DNA of 64,000 nucleotides from Bradyrhizobium sp. 170 (GCF_023101085.1 NZ_CP064703.1:6138001-6202000), one strand, 5' to 3'. Positions 1-13,693 are shown, counted from the stretch's first letter. The notes: generated by a model not told the origin, from the sequence alone. Numbers and translations are program-made.

Positions 1-104
1 ACGGTGGCATAGCGGCGCTTGGAGCCCCCCAGCACCTTGATGCACATGACACGGCGTGCGCCTGAATTATCGGCCACGTCGAGGTTGGTCTGCATCTGAA
101 TCAT
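1..104 (-). CDS. rplN: 50S ribosomal protein L14, 5' part only
   Basis: The first 34 codons of L14 read [19 protein letters not shown] and on to GGSKRRYA, the typical N-terminus of this protein, which sits at the subunit interface near the sarcin-ricin loop. The start is the ATG read from 104 to 102. The rest of the gene lies beyond the left edge. It follows rpsQ in the same direction, as in the spc operon order, with an 85-base gap. Confidence 0.93.
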
Positions 105-189
105 TGATGCACCTCGTCCTCTTTCTGATGCGCTCGAATTAGCGCCTAAAATTTTTCCTGATTACCCGTCCGGCCTAGCCGAACGAATC

Positions 190-438
190 TCAGGCGGTTT
201 TCTTCTGCTCGCCCCGGACCACAGTCCAGCGCTTCAACTTGGAGATCGGCTTGCTCTCCTCGATCCAAACCATGTCGCCCGGCTTGAACTCGCTGTTCTC
301 GTCGTGCGCGTGATAGTTCTTGGAGCGGCGGATCGTCTTCTTGTAGATCGGATGGGTGAAGCGGCGATCGACGCGCACCACCACCGTCTTGGTTTGCTTG
401 TCGCTCACGACCACGCCCTGAAGGGTTCGTTTCGGCAT
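190..438 (-). CDS. rpsQ: 30S ribosomal protein S17
   Basis: An 82-residue protein that starts [19 protein letters not shown] and carries the OB-fold pattern of S17 with the family motif [17 protein letters not shown]17 is a primary 16S rRNA binder in the body of the small subunit. It lies ten bases after rpmC in the S10-spc run. Length and ends are normal for the family. No unusual feature is seen. Confidence 0.97.
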   Translation of the reverse strand: MPKRTLQGVVVSDKQTKTVVVRVDRRFTHPIYKKTIRRSKNYHAHDENSEFKPGDMVWIEESKPISKLKRWTVVRGEQKKTA

Positions 439-448
439 ATCCGGCCTC

Positions 449-655
449 TTACTTCTTCTTCGCGCGCGTTTGCGCGGCGATGGTCTTGATGCGGGCGATA
501 TCGCGGCGGGCTTCGCGCAGCCGCGAGGTGTTCTCCAGCTGCCCGGTGGCGCGCTGGAAACGCAGGTTGAAACGTTCCTTCTTCAGATTGAGGACGGCGT
601 CCTCCCTCTGGTCGTCGCTCATCGCGCGGATGTCTTCAACTTTCATCGGGGCCAT
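449..655 (-). CDS. rpmC: 50S ribosomal protein L29
   Basis: A 68-residue, largely helical protein that begins [17 protein letters not shown] and ends in a lysine run. The motif [19 protein letters not shown] is diagnostic of L29, which lines the peptide exit tunnel with L23. An in-frame extension further upstream overlaps rplP and is not the start; the ATG at 655, five bases after the rplP stop, fits the family length. Confidence 0.96.
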   Translation of the reverse strand: MAPMKVEDIRAMSDDQREDAVLNLKKERFNLRFQRATGQLENTSRLREARRDIARIKTIAAQTRAKKK

Positions 656-660
656 GACGG

Positions 661-1074
661 TTACTCCGCAATGCGCGCGACGAAGCGCGTCTTGATCGGC
701 AGCTTGGCGGCGGCAAGCGAGAGCGCCTCCTTGGCGGTCTGCACGGTGACGCCGTCGATCTCGAAAATCACGCGGCCGGGCTTGACCCGCGCCACCCACA
801 ATTCCGGCGTACCCTTGCCGGAGCCCATGCGGACTTCGGCCGGCTTCTTCGACACTGGCAGGTCGGGAAATACGCGGATCCAGACGCGGCCGGCGCGCTT
901 CATGTGACGGGTCAGCGCGCGGCGCGCGGCTTCGATCTGGCGGGCGGTGATGCGCTCGGGCGCCATCGCCTTCAGGCCGAACTGACCGAACGACAACGTC
1001 GCACCCGAAGTCGCAACGCCGTGGATACGGCCCTTATGCGCCTTCCGGAACTTCGTTTTCTTTGGTTGCATCAT
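661..1074 (-). CDS. rplP: 50S ribosomal protein L16
   Basis: A 137-residue protein with the typical L16 opening ([16 protein letters not shown]) and the [22 protein letters not shown] segment, which includes the loop reaching towards the A-site tRNA. It lies between rpsC and rpmC in canonical order, 32 bases after rpsC. Two ATG codons begin the frame; the first is taken. Confidence 0.97.
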   Translation of the reverse strand: MMQPKKTKFRKAHKGRIHGVATSGATLSFGQFGLKAMAPERITARQIEAARRALTRHMKRAGRVWIRVFPDLPVSKKPAEVRMGSGKGTPELWVARVKPGRVIFEIDGVTVQTAKEALSLAAAKLPIKTRFVARIAE

Positions 1075-1106
1075 GGCTTTAAGCCCTCAAACCTTCTTCT
1101 GATGTC

Positions 1107-1805
1107 TCACGCAGCGTCGCGGCGCGGCCGTGTGTTGTCGCCTTCGGCCATCTTCTTGTCCTGGGCCATCGGATCATGCTCGAGGATCTCGCCCTTGAAG
1201 ATCCAGACCTTGACGCCGCAGGTGCCGAATGTGGTGAACGCGGTCGCCACGCCGTAATCGATGTCGGCGCGCAGCGTGTGCAGCGGCACGCGACCTTCGC
1301 GATACCATTCCATGCGCGCGATTTCGGCGCCGCCGAGACGGCCCGAGCAGTTGATGCGGATGCCTTCGGCGCCGAGACGCATCGCCGACTGCACCGCGCG
1401 CTTCATGGCGCGACGGAACGCGACGCGGCGCTCGAGCTGCTGGGCGATCGATTCGGCGACCAGGGTGGCGTCGAGTTCGGGCTTGCGGATTTCGACGATG
1501 TTGATGACGACGTCGGAAGCCGTGATGTCGGCAACCCGCTTGCGTAGCTTGTCGATATCGGCGCCCTTCTTGCCGATCACGACGCCGGGACGCGCCGAAT
1601 GGATCGTCACGCGGCACTTCTTGTGCGGACGCTCGATCACGATGCGGGCGACGGCGGCCTGCTTGAGTTCCTTGTGCAGGATCTCGCGGATCTTGACGTC
1701 TTCATGCAACAGCTTGCCGTACTCGTTCTTGCCGGCGAACCAACGGGAATCCCAGGTCCGGTTGATGCCGAGACGCAGTCCGATTGGATTGATCTTTTGA
1801 CCCAT
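1107..1805 (-). CDS. rpsC: 30S ribosomal protein S3
   Basis: A 232-residue S3. The N-terminal KH domain carries the [13 protein letters not shown] loop near residues 70-82, followed by the S3 C-terminal domain ([21 protein letters not shown]). S3 lies at the mRNA entry site and is part of the helicase ring. The last 20 residues are charged and variable, as is common in rhizobia. It is 17 bases downstream of rplV. Confidence 0.97.
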   Translation of the reverse strand: MGQKINPIGLRLGINRTWDSRWFAGKNEYGKLLHEDVKIREILHKELKQAAVARIVIERPHKKCRVTIHSARPGVVIGKKGADIDKLRKRVADITASDVVINIVEIRKPELDATLVAESIAQQLERRVAFRRAMKRAVQSAMRLGAEGIRINCSGRLGGAEIARMEWYREGRVPLHTLRADIDYGVATAFTTFGTCGVKVWIFKGEILEHDPMAQDKKMAEGDNTRPRRDAA

Positions 1806-1822
1806 CGTTTTCTCCCGCGCCC

Positions 1823-2209
1823 TTAAGCGCCAGCCTCGGCCTCGACCTGACGAACCACGATGGTCAGGTGCGAGAACGGTTTATAGATACGCCCCGAACG
1901 GCCACGGCCGCGCGGTGAAAAACGCTTCATCACGATGCCGTTGCCGACATGCGCCTCGGCGACGACGAGATCGTCGACCTCGAGGTCGTGGTTGTTCTCG
2001 GCGTTCGCGATCGCCGATTCCAGGCACTTCTTGACGTCGACCGCGATCCGCTTGCGCGAGAACTGCAAGTCGGCGAGCGCAGCCGAAGCCTTCCGGCCGC
2101 GGATCAACTGCGCGACAAGATTGAGCTTCTGCGGGCTGACGCGCAGCATCCGGGCAACTGCCTTGGCCTCGTTGTCCGCGAGGACACGTTCGCGCTTTGG
2201 TTTGCTCAT
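1823..2209 (-). CDS. rplV: 50S ribosomal protein L22
   Basis: A 128-residue L22 with an N-terminal extension ([19 protein letters not shown]) before the family core [19 protein letters not shown]. The tunnel hairpin region [19 protein letters not shown] is intact, so no macrolide-resistance type deletion is seen. It sits between rpsS and rpsC, 10 bases after rpsS. Confidence 0.97.
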   Translation of the reverse strand: MSKPKRERVLADNEAKAVARMLRVSPQKLNLVAQLIRGRKASAALADLQFSRKRIAVDVKKCLESAIANAENNHDLEVDDLVVAEAHVGNGIVMKRFSPRGRGRSGRIYKPFSHLTIVVRQVEAEAGA

Positions 2210-2219
2210 CGTCTATTCC

Positions 2220-2498
2220 TCAAGCCTTCTTGGCTTTCTTGTCGCCAGAATGGCCATGGAAGGTACGGGTCGGCGAGAACTCGCCGAACTTGTGACCCAC
2301 CATTTCCTCGTTGATCGATACCGGCACATGCTTCTGGCCGTTGTAGACGCCGAAAACCAGGCCGACGAACTGCGGCAGGATGGTCGAGCGGCGGCTCCAG
2401 ATCTTGATGACGTCGTGACGGCCGGACGCGCGCGCAGCATCTGCCTTCTTGAGCAGAGAGGCTTCGACGAACGGGCCTTTCCAGACTGAACGTACCAT
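2220..2498 (-). CDS. rpsS: 30S ribosomal protein S19
   Basis: A 92-residue S19 starting [19 protein letters not shown], with the conserved [16 protein letters not shown] and [16 protein letters not shown] segments that bind 16S rRNA in the head of the small subunit. It follows rplB by 12 bases. Frame and length are normal. Confidence 0.97.
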   Translation of the reverse strand: MVRSVWKGPFVEASLLKKADAARASGRHDVIKIWSRRSTILPQFVGLVFGVYNGQKHVPVSINEEMVGHKFGEFSPTRTFHGHSGDKKAKKA

Positions 2499-2510
2499 GT
2501 CCGGCGTTCC

Positions 2511-3344
2511 TTACTTCTTCCGCTTGTGGCGGCTTAGGAGGATGAATCGATTGGTCGACTTGTTCGAACGGGTCTTCTTGCCCTTGGTCGGCTTGCCCCA
2601 CGGCGTGACCGGGTGGCGGCCGCCCGAGGTGCGGCCTTCGCCGCCGCCGTGCGGATGGTCGATCGGGTTCATGACGACGCCGCGGTTATGCGGACGCCAG
2701 CCCAGCCAGCGGGTACGGCCGGCCTTGCCGATCGAGATATTCATGTGATCGGGGTTCGACACCGCACCGATGGTGCCGCGGCAACGGCCGTGCACCAGGC
2801 GCTGCTCGCCCGAGTTGAGGCGCAGAATGACGTAGTCCTGGTCGCGGCCGACGATCTGGGCGTAGGTGCCGGCCGAACGCGCGATCTGGCCGCCCTTCCC
2901 GATCTTCATCTCGATATTGTGGATGATGGTGCCGACCGGCATGTTGCCGAGCGGCATGACATTGCCGGGCTTGACGTCGACATAGTTGCCCGCAACCACG
3001 CTGTCGCCAACAGCCAGGCGCTGCGGCGCCAGGATGTAGGCCTGCTCGCCGTCCTGATACTTGATCAGCGCGATGAACGCGGTGCGGTTCGGATCGTATT
3101 CCAGCCGCTCGACGACCGCGGGAACATCGACCTTGTTCCGCTTGAAGTCCACCATGCGGTAGGCCTTCTTGTGGCCACCGCCGCGGAAACGCACCGTGAT
3201 ACGGCCGGTGTTGTTGCGGCCGCCATTGCTGATCTTGCCCTCGGTCAACGCCTTGACGGGCTTGCCCTTATAGAGGGCCGAACGGTCGACCATCACCAGC
3301 TGGCGCTGGCCCGGCGTCGTCGGATTGTATGTTTTCAATGCCAT
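2511..3344 (-). CDS. rplB: 50S ribosomal protein L2
   Basis: A 277-residue L2, one of the most conserved ribosomal proteins and needed for peptidyl-transferase assembly. The central RNA-binding domain and the C-terminal [20 protein letters not shown] loop, with the conserved histidine close to the peptidyl-transferase centre, are intact. It lies 12 bases after rplW. Confidence 0.98.
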   Translation of the reverse strand: MALKTYNPTTPGQRQLVMVDRSALYKGKPVKALTEGKISNGGRNNTGRITVRFRGGGHKKAYRMVDFKRNKVDVPAVVERLEYDPNRTAFIALIKYQDGEQAYILAPQRLAVGDSVVAGNYVDVKPGNVMPLGNMPVGTIIHNIEMKIGKGGQIARSAGTYAQIVGRDQDYVILRLNSGEQRLVHGRCRGTIGAVSNPDHMNISIGKAGRTRWLGWRPHNRGVVMNPIDHPHGGGEGRTSGGRHPVTPWGKPTKGKKTRSNKSTNRFILLSRHKRKK

Positions 3345-3356
3345 CGCTGTATCGCC

Positions 3357-3656
3357 TTATAGTCCGGTAGTGACGTCGATGCGGTGGCCCTCTTCGAGGG
3401 TCACGACCGCCCGCTTCACGTCCGACTGCGAACCGAAATTGCCGCGGAACACCTTGGTCTTGCCCTTGCGGACCAGCGTGTTCACGCGCTTCACCTTGAC
3501 GTCGAACAGCTTTTCGACGGCTTCCTTGATTTGCGGCTTGGTCGCCTTGCTGGCGACCCTGAACACGACCTTGTTGTGCTCGGACGCTACCGTCGCCTTT
3601 TCGGTGACGACAGGAGCTACGATCACGTCGTAATGGCGCGGATCGATGTTCTTCAT
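3357..3656 (-). CDS. rplW: 50S ribosomal protein L23
   Basis: A 99-residue L23 ([20 protein letters not shown]), the exit-tunnel protein that docks trigger factor and SRP. The start ATG overlaps the rplD stop in an ATGA arrangement (rplD ends at 3653), which implies translational coupling. A longer reading that extends upstream is the out-of-frame body of rplD and is discarded. Confidence 0.96.
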   Translation of the reverse strand: MKNIDPRHYDVIVAPVVTEKATVASEHNKVVFRVASKATKPQIKEAVEKLFDVKVKRVNTLVRKGKTKVFRGNFGSQSDVKRAVVTLEEGHRIDVTTGL

Positions 3657-4273
3657 TTGAAGCGCGCCTCCAGCGCATCGACTGCCGCCTTCGTCAGCAC
3701 CAGCTTCTGACGACGCAGAATGTCGTAGACGTTGATGCCCTGGATCGGCAGCACGTCGATATTCGGAATGTTGCGCGCAGCGGTCGCGAAACCGGCATGC
3801 ACCTCGGCGCCGTCGATGATCAGCGCATTGGTCAGGCCCAACCCTGAGAAATGACCGACCAGCGCCTTGGTCTTGGCGTCCTTGATCTGCGCATTGTCGA
3901 TCACGATCAGGCCGCCGTCCTTGGCCTTCGCCGACAGGGCATGCTTGAGCGCCAGCGCGCGCACCTTCTTCGGCAGGTCGGTCGCGTGCGAGCGAACCAC
4001 CGGACCGAACGCACGGCCACCGCCGCGGAACTGCGGCACGCGGGCCGAGCCGTGACGGGCGCCGCCGGTGCCCTTCTGCTTGTACATCTTCTTGCCGGTG
4101 CGCCAGACGTCGGCGCGGCCCTGCGTCTTGTGCGTTCCGGCCTGGCGCTTGTTGAGCTGCCATTGCACGCAACGCTGGATGATGTCGGCGCGCGGCTCGA
4201 GACCGAAGATCGCGTCCGAGAGCTGGACCGAACCGGCTTCCTTGCCTTCAAGGGTCGTGACTTTCAGTTCCAT
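3653..4273 (-). CDS. rplD: 50S ribosomal protein L4
   Basis: A 206-residue L4 beginning [19 protein letters not shown], with the tunnel-loop region [20 protein letters not shown] near residues 60-85. In some bacteria L4 also autoregulates the S10 operon; nothing in this sequence shows that here. The start at 4273 is chosen because the family begins with MxLKV; the in-frame upstream part overlaps rplC. rplW is coupled by four bases. Confidence 0.96.
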   Translation of the reverse strand: MELKVTTLEGKEAGSVQLSDAIFGLEPRADIIQRCVQWQLNKRQAGTHKTQGRADVWRTGKKMYKQKGTGGARHGSARVPQFRGGGRAFGPVVRSHATDLPKKVRALALKHALSAKAKDGGLIVIDNAQIKDAKTKALVGHFSGLGLTNALIIDGAEVHAGFATAARNIPNIDVLPIQGINVYDILRRQKLVLTKAAVDALEARFK

Positions 4274-4274
4274 C

Positions 4275-4994
4275 TCACGCGCCCTCCTGCTCGGCCGGAG
4301 CCTGAGCCTGCTCACCGCCGGCGACCTTGAACTTGCCGGGCTTCGGAGCATCCTTCGGCAGCGGCTTCTTGACAGCGTCGCGTACCGAGATCCAGCCGCC
4401 CTTGGAGCCGGGAACGGCGCCTTCGACGAGGATCAGGCCGCGCTCGACGTCGGTCTGCACCACACGCAGATTGAGCGTGGTGATGCGATCGACACCCATG
4501 TGACCGGGCATCTTCTTGTTCTTGAAGGTCTTGCCGGGATCCTGACGTCCGCCGGTCGAACCGATCGAACGATGCGAAACCGACACACCGTGGGTGGCGC
4601 GCAGACCGCCGAAATTCCAGCGCTTCATGCCGCCGGCAAAACCCTTACCGACCGAGGTGCCGGTGACGTCGACGAACTGGCCGACCACGAAATGGTCCGC
4701 CTGAATCTCGGCGCCAACCGGGATCAGCGCGTCTTCCGACACGCGGAACTCGGTGACCTTCCGCTTGGGCTCGACCTTGGACACCGCAAACTGGCCGCGC
4801 TCTGCCTTCGGCAGATAGACGGTCTTGCGGGTACCCGAACCGAGCTGCAGCGCGACATAACCGTTCTTCTCGGTCGTGCGGTGGCCCAGCACCTGGCAAT
4901 TGCCCAGCTTCAGCACGGTCACAGGGATATGTTCGCCGGTCTCCGTAAAGACCCGCGTCATCCCGACCTTTTGTGCGATCACTCCGGAGCGCAT
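4275..4994 (-). CDS. rplC: 50S ribosomal protein L3
   Basis: A 239-residue L3 starting [20 protein letters not shown], with the conserved [14 protein letters not shown] loop that reaches towards the peptidyl-transferase centre. The C-terminus carries an Ala/Gln/Glu-rich tail, a variable extension found in alphaproteobacteria. One base separates its stop from the rplD start. It is 52 bases after rpsJ. Confidence 0.97.
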   Translation of the reverse strand: MRSGVIAQKVGMTRVFTETGEHIPVTVLKLGNCQVLGHRTTEKNGYVALQLGSGTRKTVYLPKAERGQFAVSKVEPKRKVTEFRVSEDALIPVGAEIQADHFVVGQFVDVTGTSVGKGFAGGMKRWNFGGLRATHGVSVSHRSIGSTGGRQDPGKTFKNKKMPGHMGVDRITTLNLRVVQTDVERGLILVEGAVPGSKGGWISVRDAVKKPLPKDAPKPGKFKVAGGEQAQAPAEQEGA

Positions 4995-5046
4995 CGGCGT
5001 GCTTCCTGTTCTTTCTGTCCGCTAACTTCGGACGATCCTGAAAATC

Positions 5047-5355
5047 TTAGAGCTTGATCTCGACGTCGACACCGGCGGCCAGATCGAGCTTCATGAGGGC
5101 ATCGACGGTCTGCGGGGTCGGATCGACGATGTCGAGAAGGCGCTTGTGGGTGCGCATCTCGAATTGCTCGCGGCTCTTCTTGTCGACGTGCGGTGAACGG
5201 TTGACGGTGAACTTCTCGATGCGGGTGGGCAGCGGGATAGGTCCGCGAACCTGGGCACCGGTACGTTTCGCCGTGTTCACGATCTCGCGGGTCGACGTAT
5301 CGAGGATACGATGGTCGAACGCCTTGAGACGGATGCGAATATTTTGGCCGTTCAT
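5047..5355 (-). CDS. rpsJ: 30S ribosomal protein S10 (NusE)
   Basis: A 102-residue S10 starting [19 protein letters not shown], which also serves as NusE in antitermination with NusB. The NusG/NusB-binding residues lie in conserved segments ([20 protein letters not shown]). It is the first gene of the S10 operon, but tuf lies only 89 bases upstream in the same direction, so str-to-S10 read-through is possible. That gap holds a perfect hairpin. Confidence 0.97.
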
Positions 5356-5398
5356 TGCCGTTGTCTCTTTCTTCGTCGCTTGATGCGAGTAGTGAGCG

Positions 5399-5430
5399 GC
5401 GAATAGCGAATGAAACCATTCGCTATTCGC
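5399..5430 (-). promoter_or_regulatory. Perfect 14-bp stem-loop between tuf and rpsJ
   Basis: GCGAATAGCGAATG and its exact complement are separated by a four-base loop (5413-5416), in the 89-base tuf-rpsJ gap. On the minus strand no U-run follows, so it is not a plain terminator of tuf. On the plus strand TTTTCGTTTT follows. It may be an mRNA processing or stability element, a weak attenuator, or a dispersed repeat copy. Confidence 0.55.
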
Positions 5431-5444
5431 TTTTCGTTTTCTCT

Positions 5445-6635
<1,191 letters not shown>

Positions 6636-6675
6636 TTGACTCTCCGTTCAGTCGTTAGCTTTGAACCAACGACAA

Positions 6676-8748
<2,073 letters not shown>

Positions 8749-8778
8749 GGGTTGTTCCTTAAAATCCGTGTTTCGCCG

Positions 8779-9264
<486 letters not shown>

Positions 9265-9636
9265 TTACTTCGGACGCTTCGCGCCGTACTTCGAACGACG
9301 CTGCTTACGGTTCTTGACGCCCTGGGTATCGAGGACGCCGCGGAGGATGTGGTAGCGAACGCCGGGCAAGTCCTTGACGCGGCCGCCGCGGATCATGACC
9401 ACCGAGTGCTCCTGAAGGTTATGGCCTTCACCCGGGATGTAACCGATCACTTCGAAGCCGTTGGTCAGGCGCACCTTGGCGACCTTACGAAGCGCCGAGT
9501 TCGGCTTCTTCGGGGTCGTGGTGTAGACGCGCGTGCAAACACCGCGCTTCTGCGGCGACTGCTGCAGCGCCGGCACCTTCTTGCGTGACTTCTGCACCGC
9601 ACGCGGATTTGCGATCAGCTGGTTGATCGTCGGCAT
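9265..9636 (-). CDS. rpsL: 30S ribosomal protein S12
   Basis: A 123-residue S12 starting [20 protein letters not shown] start four codons earlier is possible but not the family start. The decoding-centre loops [13 protein letters not shown] and [11 protein letters not shown] carry the wild-type lysines, so no streptomycin-resistance change is apparent. It is the first gene of the str operon and follows a roughly 700-base region without genes. Confidence 0.96.
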   Translation of the reverse strand: MPTINQLIANPRAVQKSRKKVPALQQSPQKRGVCTRVYTTTPKKPNSALRKVAKVRLTNGFEVIGYIPGEGHNLQEHSVVMIRGGRVKDLPGVRYHILRGVLDTQGVKNRKQRRSKYGAKRPK

Positions 9637-10337
9637 GTCAGCCTTCACCCTTTAGTTCGCGCGAAACCTTGAATGGCTTTCGCAAATTCTTCTCGGAACT
9701 AGCCGTTCCGTTCGGCCCGCCTTGCGCGAAAAAACTTCCACGCAAAACGAAATCACGCCAACCACTCATCGCTGAGCGGAAAGCGCTTCGACGCCACAGA
9801 GGACCGCAAGTGAAGACCGATCAGCGTTCGCTGTCCGGCCTGCTACCGAGGTCATGCATCCGAGTTCACTCTCAAGAGAACGTGCTCAAGAGAACTAAAA
9901 TCGTCCTGGCAGTGCCTAGCAATATGATCGACAGCGTTTGAGCGGCATTCGTCGAGGTTGGTGCCCGTCCAGGTCCTTCAGGAAACTTCCGTAAGGATTT
10001 GAAAGGGTGTTCCGTTCCGACGCTGGCGTTGCTCACCGCCTGTCGTTAAGTGGCCGTCTTCTATAAGCGGTGGATAGCTAAGTCAAGCGAAACGAGAACA
10101 CTGGAAATGCCTATGGCGTCTGCGGATTCAGGACTTCGCACCGATCCGCTGAGCGCGGAAATGAATTCGCGAGGCGCGGAATCAGCAACATCCTGCCTTG
10201 CCCGACGCCGCCCGAGTCGGTAATTATACCCGGATAAATATATCCAGAAACAACATTTTCCGGTTCCAGTTTTTCCCGGCTAAGCATTTGTTTGCCTTTC
10301 GGGGCGCAAAACTGGCGCTTCGACGCCGGGATTGCCC
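9637..10337. other. Gene-free spacer with the rpsL leader
   Basis: No convincing gene lies in these 701 bases between the divergent rpsL and the FAD oxidoreductase. The short open frames lack family features. The part next to rpsL is probably a long 5' leader of the str operon; the candidate promoter is near 10,060-10,086. The stretch 10,215-10,280 is AT-rich for this genome and could hold the promoter of the rightward gene. Confidence 0.5.
10060..10086 (-). promoter_or_regulatory. Candidate promoter of the str operon
   Basis: On the minus strand TTGACT (10,086-10,081) is followed after 15 bases by TATAGA (10,065-10,060). The -35 is a strong rhizobial housekeeping match; the spacing is short unless the -10 is read one or two bases later with a poorer match. 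It would give a leader of about 415 bases before rpsL. Confidence 0.45.
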
Positions 10338-11558
10338 ATGAAATACACCGACATCGCGATCATCGGCGGCGGCCTTGCCGGCTCGACCGCGGCCGCCATG
10401 CTCGGACGCGCGGGTATCCCGATGATCCTGATCGATCCGCATCAGGTCTATCCGTTCGACTTCCGCGTCGAAAAAATCAGCGGCGACGAGCAGCTCGATC
10501 GTTTTTACCAGACCGGAATCGCCGATTCGGTGCTTCGCTCGGCCACCCACGACGGCGAAAACTGGATCGCGCGATTCGGCTACCTCCTCGACAAGAAGCC
10601 GAGTCGCCAATACGGCATCATGTACGACGCGCTGATCGGCGCGGTCCGCGCCGAAATCGCAGCCCCTGCCGAACTCATCTACGCCAAGGTGACCGATGTC
10701 TCGACCAGCGCGGAGCGGCAGAAGCTCACGCTGTCCGACGGCGAAACAATCTCGGCGCGCCTGGTGGTGCTGGCCAATGGACTGAGTATCGGGCTGCGCC
10801 GCAATCTCGGCATCGAGCGCCAGGTCCTCAGCGTCAGCCATTCCATCTCGATCGGATTTGACATGGTGCCGGTCGGCCGTCCGGCCTTCGAATTTCCCGC
10901 CCTGACCTATTTCTCGGAACGGGCAAAGGAGCGCGTCGCCTATGTGACGCTGTTCCCTGTCGGAAACCGGATGCGGGCCAACCTTTTCGTCTACCGTGAG
11001 GTCGACGATCCCTGGCTGCGCGAGATGCGGAAGCGGCCGGTCGAGACCATGAACGCCGCGCTGCCCAGGCTGCGTCGGATCACGGGCGAATATGGCGTTG
11101 CCGGCGACGTCAAGATCCGGCCCGCCGATCTCTATGTCTCAACCGGCTATCGCCAAGGCGGCGTCGTTCTGGTCGGCGACGCCTTTGCGGCCACCTGCCC
11201 GGTTACCGGCACCGGCACCGACAAGGTGTTCACCGACGTAGCCCAGCTCTGCAACGTCCATATCCCCGCCTGGCTTGCGACCGAGGGCATGGACGCGGAC
11301 AAGATCGCTTCCTTTTACGACGATCCGGTCAAGCAGGCTTGCGACGCCTGGTCGATGGCCAAAGCCGTCAGCTTCCGCAAGGTCACGATCGAGAACGGGC
11401 TATACTGGCGTGCGCAGCGCTGGGCGCGCTTCCTGGCGTGGTTCGGCGAAGGCTGCTTGCGGCGGATGCGAAACGGGAGCAGCGCGGGGTCAAACCGCCG
11501 GGCTCACTCCTCGTCGTCATCCTCGTCATCGTCGTCTTCATTGTCGTCGTCGGCCTGA
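10338..11558 (+). CDS. FAD-dependent oxidoreductase (halogenase / geranylgeranyl-reductase-like fold)
   Basis: A 406-residue flavoprotein. The Rossmann FAD motif IIGGGLAGSTAA is at residues 8-18, and the second FAD contact VGDAFAATCPVTGTGTD lies near residue 280, the layout of the PHBH-type group that includes tryptophan halogenases and geranylgeranyl reductases. The substrate is unknown. The ATG at 10,338 is preferred to a TTG two codons earlier. The last 18 residues are nearly all serine because the gene overlaps the 3' end of the convergent ABC transporter by 55 bases, where that gene encodes an Asp/Glu tail. It is adjacent to the exporter and the FAD/methyltransferase fusion. Confidence 0.8.
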   Translation: MKYTDIAIIGGGLAGSTAAAMLGRAGIPMILIDPHQVYPFDFRVEKISGDEQLDRFYQTGIADSVLRSATHDGENWIARFGYLLDKKPSRQYGIMYDALIGAVRAEIAAPAELIYAKVTDVSTSAERQKLTLSDGETISARLVVLANGLSIGLRRNLGIERQVLSVSHSISIGFDMVPVGRPAFEFPALTYFSERAKERVAYVTLFPVGNRMRANLFVYREVDDPWLREMRKRPVETMNAALPRLRRITGEYGVAGDVKIRPADLYVSTGYRQGGVVLVGDAFAATCPVTGTGTDKVFTDVAQLCNVHIPAWLATEGMDADKIASFYDDPVKQACDAWSMAKAVSFRKVTIENGLYWRAQRWARFLAWFGEGCLRRMRNGSSAGSNRRAHSSSSSSSSSSSLSSSA

Positions 11559-13528
11559 CCGGCAGCGTTGTGCTGCGTGTGGCCCTGGTCGTCCCAGAGC
11601 TTGCGATAGACGCCGTTGGCCGCGAGCAACTGCGCATGCGAGCCCCGCTCGATCGCCTTGCCGCCTGAAATCACGATGATCTCGTCCATCTCGACCACCG
11701 ACGTCAGACGGTGGGTCGACCAGATCATGGTGCGCCCCTCCGCCACGTTCAGAAGCGTGCGGTTGATCGCGGCTTCCGTGGTCTGGTCGAGCGCCGACGT
11801 CGCCTCATCGAGCAGCAGCAGCGAGGGATTGCGGATGATCGCGCGCGCGATCGCGATGCGCTGGCGCTGGCCACCCGACAGCGTGTCGCCGCGCTCGCCG
11901 ACCGGCGTGTCGTATTTCTGCGGCAGGCTCATGATGTAGCTGTGGATCTCGGCCTTGCGCGCGGCCTGCACGACCTCCTCGTCGCTGGCGCCTTCCTTGC
12001 CGAGCCGGATGTTTTCACGGAGCGACATGTTGAACAGCATGTTCTCCTGGAACACGACCGCCATGCCGCTGCGCAGGGATTCGCGGGTCACGCGGCGGAT
12101 GTCGACGCCGTCGATGGCCACCCGCCCCTCGTCCGGCGTGTAAAGACGCAGGATCAGGTTGAGCAGCGTGCTCTTGCCCGAGCCGCTGGGACCGACGATC
12201 GCGATGCGCTTGCCGACCCCGAGCTTGAGGCTGAAATTGTCGAGCACCGGCGTCTCGCTGCCTTCGTAGGCGAAGGTGACGCGGTCGAAGGTGATGTCGT
12301 TGGTGATGCGCGGCAAATCGGGCGCGCCCGGGCGATCGGCGCCGCGCGTCGGCTCATCCAGCAGCTCCTGCATATGCCGCACCGCCGCCGCCGACTGGAT
12401 CGATACCGGAATGAAGTGCATCAGATGGGCGATGTTGTAGGACACCTCCCAGAATGCGCTCTCGAAGGTGACGAAGGTGCCGATGGTGATCTGGCCCTTG
12501 GTGGCGAGATAGGCGCCGATCGCCAGCACCACGAGGTGCAGCAGCAATACTGAAATGGTGACGGTGCGCTCCACCATCGTGGAGAGGAAGACGGCGGACG
12601 CGGTCTTGATGCGCACTTCCTGATTGCGCATGGTGAACCAGCCGAGCGTGCGGCGCTGCAGGCTGAACGCCTTGATCACCGCCTGCGCGGCCACGTTTTC
12701 CTGGACCGTGCCGAGCAGCGCCGATTCGTTGAGCTTCTGCTCGTAATTCGCCTGCACCGCCTTCGGCGTCAGGATCCGCGGCCCGATCAGCGTGATCGGG
12801 AACACCAGCAAGGCGACCGCCGCAAGCTGCCAGTTCAAGAACAGCATCAGGATGATGCCGGCAATCAGTTCCAGGAACGGCAGCGCCGCGCTGTTGGCGA
12901 AGGTCTTGACCGAACTTTCGAAGGCCGCAAGGTCGATCGAGAAGCGCGAGAGAATCTCGCCGCGCTTGGTGCGGGCGAAATACGACGCCGGCAGGTTCTG
13001 GACGTGTTCGAACAGCCGGCTCCGCACATCGGCAATGATGCCCGCCGCCAGCCGCGCATCCCAGCGCTCATACCAGACCGCGATAATCGAAGTGATGATG
13101 CCGGCGACCGCCAGCACGCCGAGGATCTTGTAGAGCGCCTGAAAGTCCTCCTCGCCGAGCGCGTCGTCGATCAGGAACTTCAGGCTGAGCGGCATGATGA
13201 CGTTGAACAGCGTCTCAACGAGAACGCCGAAGGTCACGAAGGCGAGCAGCTTCCTGTAATTGCCCAGATACGGCCTGACGAAGCCGTAGATGGTCGCCAT
13301 CGCGCCGGCGGCTTCCTTGGCGGTGAAGACGACGAGGTCCTCGTCATCATCATCGTCGTCGAGCTCCAGTTTGTCCTCTTTGTCGTCCTTGGCATCGTCG
13401 GGGGGCGCACCGGCCCCCTTACCGCCGGAAAGCGGCGCGACAGCCTCCAGCACAAGCTTCTTGGCAAGCTCAGGATCATCCGCCGGCGCGGGATTCTGAT
13501 CATCCGAGGAAGGAGGCTTGGGCGCCAT
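11504..13528 (-). CDS. ABC exporter, fused membrane and ATPase domains, acidic termini
   Basis: A 674-residue half-transporter. Residues 1-70 are soluble and acidic, with a run of Asp/Glu near residue 55. A six-helix ABC exporter membrane domain spans roughly 85-370. The ATPase domain has Walker A GPSGSGKST near 446, the LSGGQRQR signature near 549 and Walker B LLLLDEATSALD near 570. It probably works as a homodimer exporting a lipid, polysaccharide or peptide; the substrate cannot be read. The C-terminal 15 residues are almost wholly Asp/Glu. Start MAPKPPSSDDQN. It runs in the same direction as the FAD/methyltransferase gene, 165 bases downstream of it. Confidence 0.9.
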   Translation of the reverse strand: MAPKPPSSDDQNPAPADDPELAKKLVLEAVAPLSGGKGAGAPPDDAKDDKEDKLELDDDDDDEDLVVFTAKEAAGAMATIYGFVRPYLGNYRKLLAFVTFGVLVETLFNVIMPLSLKFLIDDALGEEDFQALYKILGVLAVAGIITSIIAVWYERWDARLAAGIIADVRSRLFEHVQNLPASYFARTKRGEILSRFSIDLAAFESSVKTFANSAALPFLELIAGIILMLFLNWQLAAVALLVFPITLIGPRILTPKAVQANYEQKLNESALLGTVQENVAAQAVIKAFSLQRRTLGWFTMRNQEVRIKTASAVFLSTMVERTVTISVLLLHLVVLAIGAYLATKGQITIGTFVTFESAFWEVSYNIAHLMHFIPVSIQSAAAVRHMQELLDEPTRGADRPGAPDLPRITNDITFDRVTFAYEGSETPVLDNFSLKLGVGKRIAIVGPSGSGKSTLLNLILRLYTPDEGRVAIDGVDIRRVTRESLRSGMAVVFQENMLFNMSLRENIRLGKEGASDEEVVQAARKAEIHSYIMSLPQKYDTPVGERGDTLSGGQRQRIAIARAIIRNPSLLLLDEATSALDQTTEAAINRTLLNVAEGRTMIWSTHRLTSVVEMDEIIVISGGKAIERGSHAQLLAANGVYRKLWDDQGHTQHNAAGQADDDNEDDDDEDDDEE

Positions 13529-13693
13529 GAAACCAACCGATGCTGCACGGCCGGCATGACCGCAAATCGAACGCGGCAGCGGCGAGCACTACCGCCACGG
13601 ATTCTATGCGATCGGGATCAATTCGGCAAACATTTGGCGCGGCCGGCGCTGAATCATCAGAGCCGGTCGTGCCTTAATACAACCGGTCGGACC

